A stretch of 64,000 bases of DNA from Engraulis encrasicolus (taxonomy: Eukaryota; Chordata; Actinopteri; Clupeiformes; Engraulidae). The stretch covers positions 15,996,381 to 16,060,380 of the forward strand of contig NC_085862.1 of the NCBI RefSeq assembly GCF_034702125.1, read 5' to 3'. The number at the start of each line of letters is the position of its first letter. The first letter of the stretch is position 1. The notes under the pieces were generated by a model. That model saw only the letters and a program-made list of their open reading frames with translations, had not been told where the DNA came from and did not search any database. Shown here piece after piece: positions 46,018-58,693 of the stretch. Position numbers and translations under genes: made by a program.

Positions 46018-46025
46018 TGACGTCG
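46018..46025 (-). promoter_or_regulatory. CRE-like site upstream of ccn1 TATA
   Basis: The plus strand reads TGACGTCG, one base from the palindromic CRE, 13 bp upstream of the TATA box. CREB-type control of ccn1 is known in mammals; use here is inferred. Confidence 0.45.
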
Positions 46026-46063
46026 TTGTTGGCTTACTGCTGAACTGTTCCAAAACTATGCGA

Positions 46064-46070
46064 GGAATGT
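46064..46070 (-). promoter_or_regulatory. TEAD motif in ccn1 promoter
   Basis: ACATTCC on the minus strand is the canonical TEAD site, about 60 bp upstream of the TATA box. ccn1 is a standard YAP/TEAD target. A second CATTCC-containing match (gcattcct) lies near 46949. Confidence 0.5.
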
Positions 46071-46883
46071 TTCTTGGCGCGTTTTCCATCCAAGCTAAGC
46101 ACCACCCTGTCTAACTTTTTTTCTTAAATGAATTTTCCCCTCTCTGAACACATTCTCTCCTTAGGATTTTCTCCTTTGCTGTCCTTTCCATATTCTCGAC
46201 GTTTTTCACTTGCTTTTCCAGACTTTTAGTATTTTTACGCAGACTATATTCTGGGAACACGTTTATCGAACAGTTCACATACATTGGGATGTTTCGGGGA
46301 AACATGTAGTTTATTTGTAATTTAACATTGATAAGCCATTGATATGTTTTTTAAAATAGATATAACATCGATGGTAACTCATTGTTATTGCGTTAGATGT
46401 ATAGGGAGAGGTGCGTAAAACTAAATGGCATGTGTTAATAGTTTCATGTAAACATGGTGACACATGTCAAGCATCCATTCATTGCGTCAGTGAGTTATTA
46501 AAGACAATAGTCGTCTGCTTTGAGCTAGCCGACCACATGCCCGCCTCTAAAATTAGGCTGTATGTCATACGTTGAGTTGTCCGCATCCTGAAATGGATCT
46601 CTTCTTCAGCTATTCTACAAATGTCTGACTAACGGCAGGGTTGCAAGGACCGACAAAAGAACTTTGATTTGTTTGTCTGTTGTTTCTTTAACTGGCTATA
46701 TGTGCCAGTGTCAGTATACATAGACCAGGTGGGATCTCCTGTTGAATAAGCGGAGAGTGTTTGAGAAACGTTTGAAAATCCTGCGTAAACTTTACGGCTT
46801 CTATTTTTGGCTCGCTATGTCTCTTTATTCTCGTGCGCTAAGCAATTCCAGATGGAAAGCGGACTCCAGACGTAACAATATTG

Positions 46884-46893
46884 CCATATTTGG
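46884..46893. promoter_or_regulatory. CArG box (SRF site) upstream of ccn1
   Basis: CCATATTTGG is a perfect CC(A/T)6GG match about 0.9 kb upstream of the predicted ccn1 start. Serum-response control through SRF is established for mammalian CYR61; position and function here are inferred. Confidence 0.5.
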
Positions 46894-47349
46894 TATGGCA
46901 GTAGCCTGCATTATTAACATATTTCTACCACAGTTAGCCAACCACAAAGCATTCCTGACAGCTTAAAGGGTTGTTTAATATGTTCTTCTTACAGGAAATT
47001 CCCGTGCGTTCCTTTCACTTAATTTACTTTTCACGCATATTTGTATCACGTTTGGAGAAAAATCCCGATCCAGTTTCCATGTAAGATTTTGGTAGGGGGG
47101 GGGAATACAAAGTAGTTTAGTCTTCTTTGCACGGTTGTTGAAAAGAGTAACATTCAATGGACATTCGAAATTCAGAGACAGAGACTTAGAAATAGGATTT
47201 TACCACGCAAACCCAACATGGCTGAACAACGGACATATACATATTTGTCATATACGCGGTTTGACCATTACGCATGAAAGCATTATGGACAGCGTTTTGT
47301 CCACTTCTTGGATACCTTAGTAATTCTTGTAACTTGATGTCCTCTGCAG

Positions 47350-47425
47350 GTTTATATGGAGTGGTCGGCTAAGGATCAAAGAAACTGAAGGTGATCCGAG
47401 ATGCATGTGGAGGAATTATTTTCTG
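47350..47425 (+). other. Putative orphan exon between strong splice sites
   Basis: A 76-nt segment lies between acceptor tgtcctctgcag and donor gtaagttc on the plus strand. One frame is fully open. It could be a distal 5' exon of ddah1, which has alternative first exons in mammals, or part of a divergent non-coding RNA from the ccn1 promoter. Chance occurrence is also possible. Confidence 0.3.
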
Positions 47426-48356
47426 GTAAGTTCGTTCTTTTTTCTCCAGATGTGGGTGCGGGTGATATGGGTTAATTTTGATGTTTGTCATTGGCTATAT
47501 GACACTTAAACGCAGCATACCGACATGCTATCCCAGGTTTCTAATTTCTACTCACTTCTTGACGACAATTAAAGAGCAGGCTATGGTGTGCTTGCGTACT
47601 ATCTTTTCATGAGAAGCATCGGTGGATTCTATATTTCCAGATCAAGACACTAGATGGAGTTGTCCTGTGGATAACGTTGTCGCAAAAAATATGTCCAGGA
47701 AAGGGAAAAGTATGAACTTTGTCTAAATTAGTTATTTACGTTTAATGTCGAAGTGGTCTGAGCTCTGTTAACGCTGAATTGTGCTAGAGGTTTTGCAAGC
47801 ACACGTGTGTATGTTTGAAAGCGTCAGTGTGTGTGTATGTGTGTGTTTAGGAGATGGGTGGGGGCGTTTCTGGTAGCCCGACTGTCATCGACAAAGGGGG
47901 CGTGTCTCATGAATAACCTATTGGCAGTCTGCGAGACATCATTTACACATCAGCCGTTAATGCACCCCTAGTATTGTATCCGTTTGACTTGAATGGTCAG
48001 TCGCACCACATGATGACTTATTCCACGAAGCATTTACGTTATGGGTCAAATTGCAGCGTCAGTACAGATGTAATTGCTTTGTTTAAATGACATGTGTTTC
48101 CAAGTAGGCTATGCCACTCACGTCCACTCTCAGTGGGAGAAGTCTGTTTTAGGAAACATTTGTGTCATTGTATTCCAGGCCCCAATGGAATACATTCCAG
48201 GTTTTCTGTACAGTAATTAGACTTAAGGAAACATTACAAAACACTGGACTTACGTCTGAATGGTGTAATGGTTAGCCTATATGATAATATTTTCCGTTAA
48301 ACTCCCAGCCCCTCTTGTCCAAATTTTGATTGATTTTCTAGCACATACAGTAATTG

Positions 48357-48364
48357 CACGCACG

Positions 48365-48458
<94 letters not shown>
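48357..48458. repeat. (CA)n microsatellite
   Basis: GCAC repeats leading into about 90 bp of pure CA. Confidence 0.97.
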
Positions 48459-48459
<1 letters not shown>

Positions 48460-48664
48460 TGTAACTAAATGTGTTGTTGTTCGTGACATTGACACACTGT
48501 TGTGTGCATATGCCAGGCTGCGACAGTGATAGCTGGTTGATGTTTGCTTTGCTTTGGATCAACGTGTTTGTTAAGTGTCACGTAATATGGCGTGTAATTT
48601 ATGTAGTTGATACCCGCTGATATCAGATGTGATGTAGTCTGAGACAGCGATGGTATGGTGGGGA

Positions 48665-48856
48665 TAACCTCCATGACTGAGGTACCCTGAACATGGCACC
48701 GTCCCGCCGCACTGCTCCCTTTCAGGCGACATTGGGGGCTGCCTCTTTGCACGGGTGAGGCATAAATGCAATTTCGTTGTGGGCCGTATGCACTTGTGTA
48801 CTGTGTAGTGCTGTGTCACAATGACAATGGGAGTTGGAGTTTCCCAGTTGTGTTGC
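48665..48856 (+). mobile_element. SINE family A, 5'-truncated copy
   Basis: It begins at tccatgactgaggtaccctg and runs to gggagttggagtttcccag, parallel to 7797-7976. It sits between ccn1 and ddah1. Confidence 0.75.
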
Positions 48857-49271
48857 TGCATTGAGTTGATTAATTGAGTAATAGAAGTATATACTGTAGT
48901 AGTATAGTGCAGTATTAATACAGTAATTTAGGCTCTGACAGACACCTTGACCTCTTGCTGACCACGACAGAGCTACTCCAATCATAGAGGAGACTAATAG
49001 TTGACTTTATCAGGCTGTTCATTACAAGAAAACCCACCAACCTCCCTTGTGTTAGAGTAGGCCTATAGTCCTATAGTCCTATGTGTGAGTGGGCACATGT
49101 GTTATTTGCCTGGTTTGAGTATCAGGTTCGTCAGGTTAAGAAAGTGTTTATATTTATATCTGAGAAGATTTTGGGTTGATGGCTCTGGCAAACAAAGCTT
49201 AGATCACGTTGATCACAGCCACACGTGTTGGTTCCTTTCTACAATGTAACAATTTGGCTGAGCTTTTTTAA

Positions 49272-49630
49272 AGGGACACTGTGTGAGATTTTTAGTTATT
49301 TATTTCCAAAATTCATGCTGCCCATTCACTAATGTTACCTGTTTCATGAATACTGACCACCACCATGAAATTGTAAGTATTCATTATGACTGGAAAAATT
49401 GCACTTTTCATACATGAAAAGGGGGATCTTCTCCATGGTCCACCATTTTGAATTTCCAAAAATAGCCATTCTTAGCTGCAAAAATGACTGTACTTGGATC
49501 TTACTAGAAAATATGTGTTTATTACTTAGTAAACTTTCATGTAAAGATCAAATTTGGCAATAGGCAGCCCACTTTCAATAAGCAGCATAGTTGCAGTACC
49601 TTTTTTGACCATTTCCTGCACAGTGTCCCT
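49272..49630. mobile_element. TTAA-flanked MITE with AGGGACACTGTG ends
   Basis: AGGGACACTGTG at the left is inverted as CACAGTGTCCCT at the right, a perfect 12 bp. TTAA stands at 49268-49271 and 49631-49634, which fits the piggyBac type. The 359-bp interior is non-coding. Confidence 0.88.
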
Positions 49631-50944
49631 TTAAGTACTAGAAGCAACAGAATGTGCTACAGTATGTGTTGGGACAACATGATCTAGACAGGGACGGACT
49701 ACTGCACCCAGGGGCCCAACAGTAAAGGGGGCCCTGAAACCCAAGCCTCAGTCCATGCTACAAAAACCCACTTCTTTATCAGTCTATATTTATGCTCTCA
49801 TATTGTATCCAAAATGCACTTTTAACTCATCGTGTTTTCAACTCCCAAACAATGAAGGCGCTCTAACACCTTCGCTAAACCCCCAATTTGTTTTGCAACC
49901 TCAGGACAATCACGGATCCCTGGATCTAGACGTGTTCCCATAGTTTCCCATAGCACCCTGGAGAGCGGAGGCATGGCAGGGACTCAACACCACATGGCCA
50001 CAGTCAGTCAACATGCTGCAAGCAGCTCTGAGCTGGCGCTGCTCGACACATGTCAAACACTTGTGCAACCTCTGCCTCCGCAGATATGAGTGGAGGTTTA
50101 TGCAAAGTAACTGGATCTGTTATCTCTACTTATCTGGCATGGTGTGGGCTCGCCTGCAGCTGCGGTACACAGTAAAAAAAATACAGTGTTATGTCAACAC
50201 TTAGAGAGTACCCTTGGACCAAATGCACACTAAGATGTTAGATATACAGTACTCTAGGTGTTGAATTAACATTGCATTTTTTATTGTATATGGTGCACAT
50301 ATCATCGTTGATAGATTAAGATGGATAAAGAGACCTCAGTACCATTTGCACAACATGTATCTTTAAAAGAGGTCTGTTTATACAGTATAAACGATTGAAA
50401 ACTATTTCAGTACAGATGGAAATCCAAAGCAAGATTTTTCCTCCCCCTCCTCAGTGTTTTTGTTGGATCCCCCACCCGAAACAGGGTTTGGAAATACCTC
50501 CCATTATATTAGTCTGTAGATGAAACAACAATCTTCATGGGGGGAAGCAAGATTTTTTTCTCCTTTTTTTGCTTAACCCAAATATTTCTCCACATGAGAG
50601 CCAGTCATTTTTCTAGGCCAGACAGCAACATGGTATGGAAAAAAATATATAGCCTATTCGGGGAGAGGGGAGAAGAGAGGAGTTGGGGAGGGAGGGCTGG
50701 CTGGCTGGCTGGCGGGCAGCAGGGCATCTGGGAGTGGAAAAGGAGAGTGTGGGACCGCTGGAATGTGGACACCAGTCAGGATAATTGAGTGGATCTGGAA
50801 CAAGAAGAGGCAAAGTTTGGTCTTGGGGTATGGAAGAATGCGCCCAGGGAGGGGACGTCTGAGGAAACATTCCATTCGAAACTGTCTTCCTCCCGTCCCG
50901 CTGTGCTGCTGCATGTGGATCCCACTTCCTTATATGCCCCAGAC

Positions 50945-50947
<3 letters not shown>

Positions 50948-51025
<78 letters not shown>
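50948..51025. repeat. (CT)n microsatellite
   Basis: A pure CT run of about 78 bp. Confidence 0.97.
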
Positions 51026-51028
<3 letters not shown>

Positions 51029-51922
51029 CTGTGGCTTTGCTTGGCTTGGCTTTGATGGGACTGGAGAGAGAATGTCTATCGGCTATTGGCATGGTGTAGT
51101 CTATTGGCGTCCCCACTAACCATGTGATAGGCCTGTCAAGTTTAATGTTGCTTCATTGAAGAAAGTTCAAAGTAATCCATACAGATGAATCATATTCTCT
51201 TTATTCTCTGAGGAGAAACAACCTTATAGAAACAGTGTGGAAGAAAGCTGAATCCAGATGCTGGTTTTTGAAGTAAAGAAAAGGGTGGCTACAGTATTTC
51301 ACAAATACAAATAGATACTACAAATGGGCACAATGCACCATTCTGGCCATCTGTGTCTTAATAATTTTCAACCAGAGTAAATTACTCAATGCTGATTTTA
51401 GGGACATAATAGTACAGCTACAGTATATCTGGTTTTAACCTTGGTGACTCAGGTTATGCAATATATCTTTTTTTTGCCAAATAATTGTTCTGGGACAACA
51501 GTCATTCTTGCCTCTCCAAACCAAGTGCATGCGTAAATCGCTTGGCACGTAGGCGACAATCACAGTTACCAAATGTATGAGCATGTTACTGTTTGACACG
51601 CACTGTCCTCGGCGAAATGCGTACTGACTGAAAGGTTCACTCACTACACAATCTTGGAGAGTGTAAATAGTAACTCGTCAGGTTATGCGGTTCAGTGGGA
51701 ATTGATACAGTCGTACACGTGATGGTTTGTTGCTACGCGTCATCAGAGCGCTGCTACTCACTTGCAAATCTGCCGAAGCGAGGGTGTCAGTTTGCAAAAT
51801 CAAAAGAAAGCGTTAGAAAATAAACAAATACTATCACAAAGTAGTCAGTCGGATACAGCAGTATTTAGTGCGACACTTTATTTTGTTGATTTAGATTTGA
51901 GCGCTTCCGTTAAACGGCTTGA

Positions 51923-52264
<342 letters not shown>

Positions 52265-53313
52265 TGACGAATTGTCATGTAGCCTACCGTTTTCATTTCC
52301 ACTCATCAGCCGCGGACTACCCGACTTGATCTGATTCGTGGCATACGCTTCAGTGATAGTCATAGATTCCGTATTGCCCAAAGTAATACAGTTGTCAGAT
52401 ATTGTAAAACGATATAGTTAACAAAACACATAAAGGAAATTGTGACACCCCTCAGCCAACGCCCTTTGAGACGGCCAGATATGGTCACTCTTGGGGAAAC
52501 GCACCATTGTCCACTGACCGTTTCGCCTCGCCGTGCCAAAACTGTCCCATCGCATGTATGTTTGAAAATGACATGGCTGCATCTATTGTGTTGATGCGTT
52601 TTTCGTTTATATTTAGCTCTTCCTTAAAATGGGAAATTTGACCATAGGCACTTCAATAAATGTCCGTTCAAAACAAATGTTGGCCGCCGTGGCTGTGACT
52701 GAGCGCACTTAAATGAGTCACTTGTGAGAATCCGCTTGGAGTAATTGCGACACGGGTGACAGTGACAGCGACACCTCGTCACTGCCTGGACATAGAAAGT
52801 AGAAGTCGTTTGACTGCTTGTTTGACCAAGATCAAAAGAAATCCGATGTGCACAATTTGTCTTTGCCTTTTAATTAGCCATTGCGCATGCACGAAAGGAA
52901 CAATTAGCTACCTCTTCCTGCGAGTTTGATGTGCATTATCCTGGTGGCCCTCTGATTGAATAATCTGATGATAATAATGAAAGGAGGTTTTCAGATTTGG
53001 CATGATCTGTCAGTCAGATCCCTTTTACTTTGCTCATAAATATGTAGGGGGTTATAGTCTGCTGCTATTGGTAGTGCTGTTATAGAGTCTGATGAGTCTC
53101 TTGCCAGAGGATGTGTTGTGTATTGTTGTGAGTAGATTTTTATGATAATAATTGGTCAGTGCATTGCCTTTGGCAAGGCTCAGTAGGCATTTCCCGATTG
53201 ACTGGATTTTAAACATTGAAAAAGTCAGACATCCCTGGCTGAGGTCATTTGCAGACACTTGTCTCACAAACAGACTGCCTAATTGGCTGTGCTGGTGCGT
53301 TTGTATCCCTGAG

Positions 53314-53345
<32 letters not shown>

Positions 53346-53646
53346 GTGCGAGCGTGCATCATTTAGGTGTGTGTGTGTGCATGTGCGCGTGCACGCATCA
53401 TTGAGGTAGCAATGGGAGCAGATTTCATAGTAGTAACTCATACACCAACAATCGTTTCAATGGCAATACATTTTTTTAACCTGACAGTCCAATCAAAAAT
53501 GCCTCTGGGTAGTGGAGAGGTAAAAAATGAGAAGTTTATCCTAAGGAAAAGTCCTGAGATTTCGGGTACCATCAACAAGATTTTATTATGAAAGCATCTC
53601 CGAAGTAAACCTGAATCTGTAGGTTTCGAGGATGTCTTTGCCTAGC

Positions 53647-54157
53647 TGTCAGGTTCTGTGTTGCCTGCAGTATGCCATGAAAGAGTAAACATTGTCATAG
53701 ATCATAGCTAAGGCTCTAACGATACACTCAACTCACGATTCGGTTTGTATCACGATTCATGACCTACGGTTCGATACACCCCACGATTCCACATTTGCCA
53801 ACATTACAAACTTCATGAATAAAAAATGTGATAGTTTGTAGGTACAATAGGTTACAAGAGGCTGCTAATAATTTTTAAAAGTTTCTATATATTTATAATG
53901 ATGCTTGGAAGCACCATCACTTCATATCATGTGGTTGTTTTCTGGGGTGATGGGTATCAAAACGTTAAGAGGGCGTATCATGATGCTTCCTCCTTGTATC
54001 ACGATACAGTATCGTGACTGTGTATCACGATTTCTCGGTTCGATACAATATAGTTACAGCCCTAATCATAGCAGTATCACGCTATGTCAGGTTCTGTGTT
54101 GCCTGCAGAATGCCATGAAAGAGTAAACATTGTCATAGATCATAGCAGTATCACGCT
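53647..54157. repeat. 73-bp tandem duplication, one copy disrupted
   Basis: Unit 2 at 54085-54157 starts tgtcaggttctgtgttgcct and is intact. Unit 1 is the same sequence split at 53708 by a 356-bp hAT-like element and resumes at 54073. One substitution (cagtat/cagaat) separates the two. Confidence 0.88.
53709..54064 (+). mobile_element. hAT-like MITE family M2, copy 1
   Basis: It runs from taaggctctaacgatacact to atagttacagcccta, with ATCATAGC at 53701-53708 and 54065-54072. The internal text 'gacctacggttcgatacacc' and 'cacgatttctcggttcgata' is shared with 62347-62622. Confidence 0.88.
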
Positions 54158-56248
54158 GACTAAGCCAGTCTTCTCTTGTGTGCGCTCATACAAGAATGTG
54201 CCACTGCATTCACATGCCTAAAATGTAATTCACGACTAAGTGCTTATTGCGAGGAGGAGGGCCCTTTCTCTGTCCACTTTGATGAATTAGATTAATATGA
54301 TTAGGTCTTCGTAGACTGGCCTTGTACCGTAAGTCAACCTGGAATACAAATCAGCGTTCCTTTTCATACTTTCATTTCAGGGTCCACAGGCTGATGGGTG
54401 TAATGAAGCAGACATGGCTTAGGGGCCTCAGACATAACCTTGACTTCCATCTGTCACCCTTGCATTATTAATTAAAACGGGAGGTGGGGGTGGAGGGGGG
54501 TGTCATGCCATGCCAAGTTTCGCATTTTTAATATCTTTGAACATATACTATGTAGAGGTCTTGCACGTCTGTTGTTGAATTAAGTGGTTGCATGAAAAAT
54601 GCAATAATTAAAAAAATGTTAGACTCTGATTTGCATTGTAGCTTGCAAGACTAGGAGGACCTATTGTATGCTGTAATTTCCCCCGCCCCCAATGGCAGTC
54701 GAGACATGCCAGACATGAATTTCTCAGCGAAAGTAGTATGATTGAATGTGTTCACTCTCTTGGTGTGAAATTGCAGTTTCAATGATTGCTTGACATGACA
54801 TGATTTCAGTCGATATTGATGTGCCTTTGTTAGTATTTAATAACGGCCTTATGATTGTTATTATTGTTGCGTATCAAATAACGTCTACAGTGGGGAGAAT
54901 GTATGGAAAATCGGGTTGACTGGAAGCAACGATGGAAGACTCATCTGAGGACAACCTAGAGGAGGGGGGGGGTCAAAGTTATTTCAATTCAGGGGGCACA
55001 TACTGTACAGCCTATTTGATCTCAAGTGTGCTGGAACAGTAACGTAATTGCAAAACATTACACATTTATTTTCGATATTGGAATCGCATTGCTAGTCAAT
55101 TATCTTGTGGTGGATGACAGTGGGTATTTAAGGAGCATTGACTCTTACAAGGTGGCCTTCACACAACACAGGACTGATTCCTTTTCAACACACAACTAGC
55201 ATTAGGCTACAGCCTAGTAGTCCCAAGTGTGCTATCAGTACTATGAATACTTTGAAAAATTGACTGAACAGGAAGCAGCAGCTTGTATGACATTTTTGCA
55301 TCTGCTCGTACAGGAAGTTTTATTTACTCTGTAGAATGCACGTCAGGGTCAATTTAGTAACACATAATAAACAGCAGCATATTGTTTCCTTTACAGTGGA
55401 ACAGCAGCATTTTGCTTACTTGACTTTGGCATCCTCTGCTTTGAATATAACAATGGCCTTGCCTCCAATAACATAAAGCCAAAGGGCTGCTAGCAAATTA
55501 TTCTGTCATCAGACCTGAGGTTGACTAAAGTAACAAGGGGCAGAGCTGTGTGTGTGTGTGCGTGTGTGTGTGTGTGCGCGTGAGAGAGCGAGCGAGAGAG
55601 AAAGGGAGAGGTTTTGGTGTTTTGTTAAGTTGATTTAGTCTGCTTGTTTAGCATAGTTTCTGTACATTTGGGCAGACTGAAACTACACACATCAGGAGCA
55701 TGACTATGACATTTGAGGTCAGATGTGTGGCTGTCGGCTTTTACTGTCGGCTTGTTAAAAGCTTTGAAGTCTGATAAAGCTCTCAGAGGGACTTTGGACT
55801 CGCCAGACTTACAGCAACTTAACTTTCAGTGTTGGACAGCTTGGTGAGACCCATTTTTGTGGAAATGTGTTGCTCCGTCGAAATGAGCTACCCGTAAGCT
55901 GATAACGTGGTTGTGACCACTGATCTAGGTCTGTGACGCTGCTTGATGGGATGGCCATCTCGACAGGACACTTGATAGGTTTGGACTTTGACTTGTGACT
56001 GTTAATGTAGAAACTTAAGCACGGAATGGCTTATCTGAAAGTGTCACAGTGGAATGCTCATGAGTAAATGAATATTTGTTTCTGAGTAACTCTTAAAGAC
56101 TTTCGTAAAGAGGGAAAAGGGTTGTCCTGCCTTGAACTCAGGCCTTAGGTGTGCCAAGCGGTTGCTGTGACCCAGAGCCATTGAATTCAGAGTTGTGACA
56201 GGTGGGGTACAGGAGGTCGGTTGCTGATGTGATTCACATAGATTCTAA

Positions 56249-56774
56249 AGGGCCGTACACACACATCGCTGCTATTTACTAGCTTCTCGCTTGTTCGCCT
56301 ACTCGCCTCTCTTTCATGGAACGTTCGCTGAAAGTTCCCGCGGCTTTAACTGCCAATGAACAGGCGAGAAGTACCAAACTCTGTCTTCCAATTGGTTACT
56401 CGCTTACTCGCCTCGCTCGAAGATAAAATATTTTCAACTCGGTATCCGCCCACATCGCATCGCTTGTACAGTACTCGCCTGCTAGTTTAGCTGGAACACA
56501 TTGACATTCTATTGAGTTCATTCGCTGAGCGAGTAACTAGCAGCGACGTGGGGGCGCTGTGGCGCAGCACGCTAAGCCCCCCACACTTGGGCTTGCATGC
56601 CATGGGGGACCCCGGTACGAGTCCGGCCCGGGTCATTTCCCAACCCTATCCCATCTCTCTCCACACTCACTTCCTGTCACACCTTCACTGTCCTATCCGA
56701 GTAAAGGCCCAAAAAGCCCATAAAAATATCTTTAAAAAAAAAAAAAACTAGCAGCGACGTGTGTGTACGGCCCT
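56249..56774. mobile_element. Harbinger-like MITE carrying a SINE
   Basis: The ends AGGGCCGTACACACACATCG and, at the right, cgacgtgtgtgtacggccct are inverted with one mismatch, continuing into CTGCTA/TAGCAG. TAA stands on both sides (56246-56248, 56775-56777), fitting the 3-bp TWA duplication of PIF/Harbinger. Without the SINE the element is about 315 bp. Confidence 0.8.
56551..56745 (+). mobile_element. tRNA-derived SINE with A-tail and 16-bp target duplication
   Basis: The head is gcgctgtggcgcagcacgct with B-box-like GGTACGAGTCC. The body contains cacttcctgtcac and ends gcccataaaaatatcttt followed by an A run. It is bracketed by AACTAGCAGCGACGTG at 56535-56550 and 56746-56761, so it is a genuine retroposed copy. 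The host is a Harbinger-like MITE. Confidence 0.85.
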
Positions 56775-58186
56775 TAATAGTTCTATCAAGCGGCTTGCAC
56801 TTCACTAGAGACTAGAACCACTGCATAACAAGCAAAGATGAAGTAGAAATGAATTACCTTTACCTTTACCACACCTTCTGTGTTGTATACCCACTTCCAG
56901 GAACTAGTGGAACTATCCTCAGAGACTCCATGAGGAGTCCTGAGCTGCCATTGTTGTCAATGGAATTGCTGAACTCTTAATTCCCTGACTCTGATCTGAC
57001 CACAGGGACAGGCTTGCTTGCATGACACAGCGCACCTGCAACCCTGGTGATGGTCATGATGTCAGCATTTTCAAGCTTCTTTTCATATTACCTATGATTT
57101 CTCATCACTTCTTCTTAGATGTTATCTCTGTTCATTTGAATTCTTACCCAGTTCCAAGGTCCATGTTTTGGATCGATAAGCAAAGGCTTCCACCTGGTTG
57201 GCAGAGCCAAGGGCACAGAGGAGGCCAATCAAGGAGAAAACAACAGGTCAGACAGTGCAGTTAATTGTTAATTGTTAATTACCCCTCCAGCATCATCAGC
57301 AAAGTCAATCACTCTCCAAATGAACTTCCACCTCCTGCTACAACACGTTGGTGTTTGTTTACGGAGACATTGCTCAATATATTTTCCCCCTCTTTGATTC
57401 TCTCCCTCCTTATCTCAATATGTTTATTTCTTTTATGACTCACAACAGCATCATTATATTTTTTTATATGAGGTTCAGTGTTTCCCACAGAAATTTTGGA
57501 AACTATGGGGGCAGCCGGGGTTTATTTTGTCCGGGGGGAGGGGGGGGGGGGGTGGAGGGGTCTTCTCACACGGGCCTTTTTTTTGGGGGGGGGAGTGTAT
57601 TCTTGCAGCGTAAATGCAAAACGGCAAAACAATGACTACAGTATGACATTGGCGCATGGAGAAACTGTAGGCCTGGGCCTATATTTCAGCCATTTATATT
57701 TTGAGAAATAAGGCTGCATAAGATTTTACCCATGACTTGTATAATAGTAGTACATTGTCATTGTCAAAAAATGCAGTACAGTGAATAATTTCTGTTTACA
57801 ACACAGTTTCATTCGTCCCTCATGCAGGGGTCTGGGAAACAATAATAAAACAAAATAGGAGCAGAGATAAGAATTTAAGAGCACTGTGAAATTGTTAACG
57901 CATAGACAAAAAGGGTCTTAGAGGGTAGGCTATGCCTTTTCCCCCACACATAGGCGTACACATTCTATATGAGGGGTGCTGGTCACAGGGCCAGTTTTTT
58001 CCAAATTCCTCCCATTAAAAGGGCTGAACAACATATTACACAAAGCCTAGGGAGTGTTAGTAAACTCATCCCAACTGTCCCTTCTCTGAAGGTTTTTTAT
58101 ATTGCTCCCAAACCCAAGTAAACTACAACAACTTGACTAGGCTTTTGATCCCTGTCTTTCAAGCACTTGTGGTTCTCTCTATAGCA

Positions 58187-58260
58187 GGGGTGCCCAACCT
58201 TTTTTTTAACCAAGATCTACTTTTGAAGTTGATGGTCTGCCGTGATCTACCAAGTCAAAT
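58187..58260 (+). mobile_element. hAT-type terminal fragment
   Basis: 'caggggtgcccaaccttttt' followed by 'gatctac' words is typical of a fish hAT end. The opposite end was not found. Confidence 0.45.
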
Positions 58261-58606
58261 TCAAGGATGTCAGTATGAAAATTTAAGACCACCATTTATT
58301 AATCACCATTATTATGAACAAAATGTTTTCAGTAGGCTACTATATCTTTTCAGTGTGTTTTTAAAGTGTGATGAATAGCCTATCTTTACAAAGCAATGCA
58401 GCACTGATAGTATGCAGAGATAATTTCAGTCATACACAAGTCATAAACAACTGAAACAATTTCAAAATGATAAACATTTGGTATATAAAAGGCACATAGG
58501 CCCTATTTCTAAAATATGATGAAGCATTATCATGCCTTCAGTGGTATAGGCTACAAATTAAAAAAGGGCTCAGAAATTCACCATTTGTTATGGGTAAATA
58601 GTAGGC

Positions 58607-58607
<1 letters not shown>

Positions 58608-58689
<82 letters not shown>
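58608..58689. repeat. (GA)n microsatellite
   Basis: A pure GA run of about 80 bp. Confidence 0.97.
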
Positions 58690-58693
<4 letters not shown>

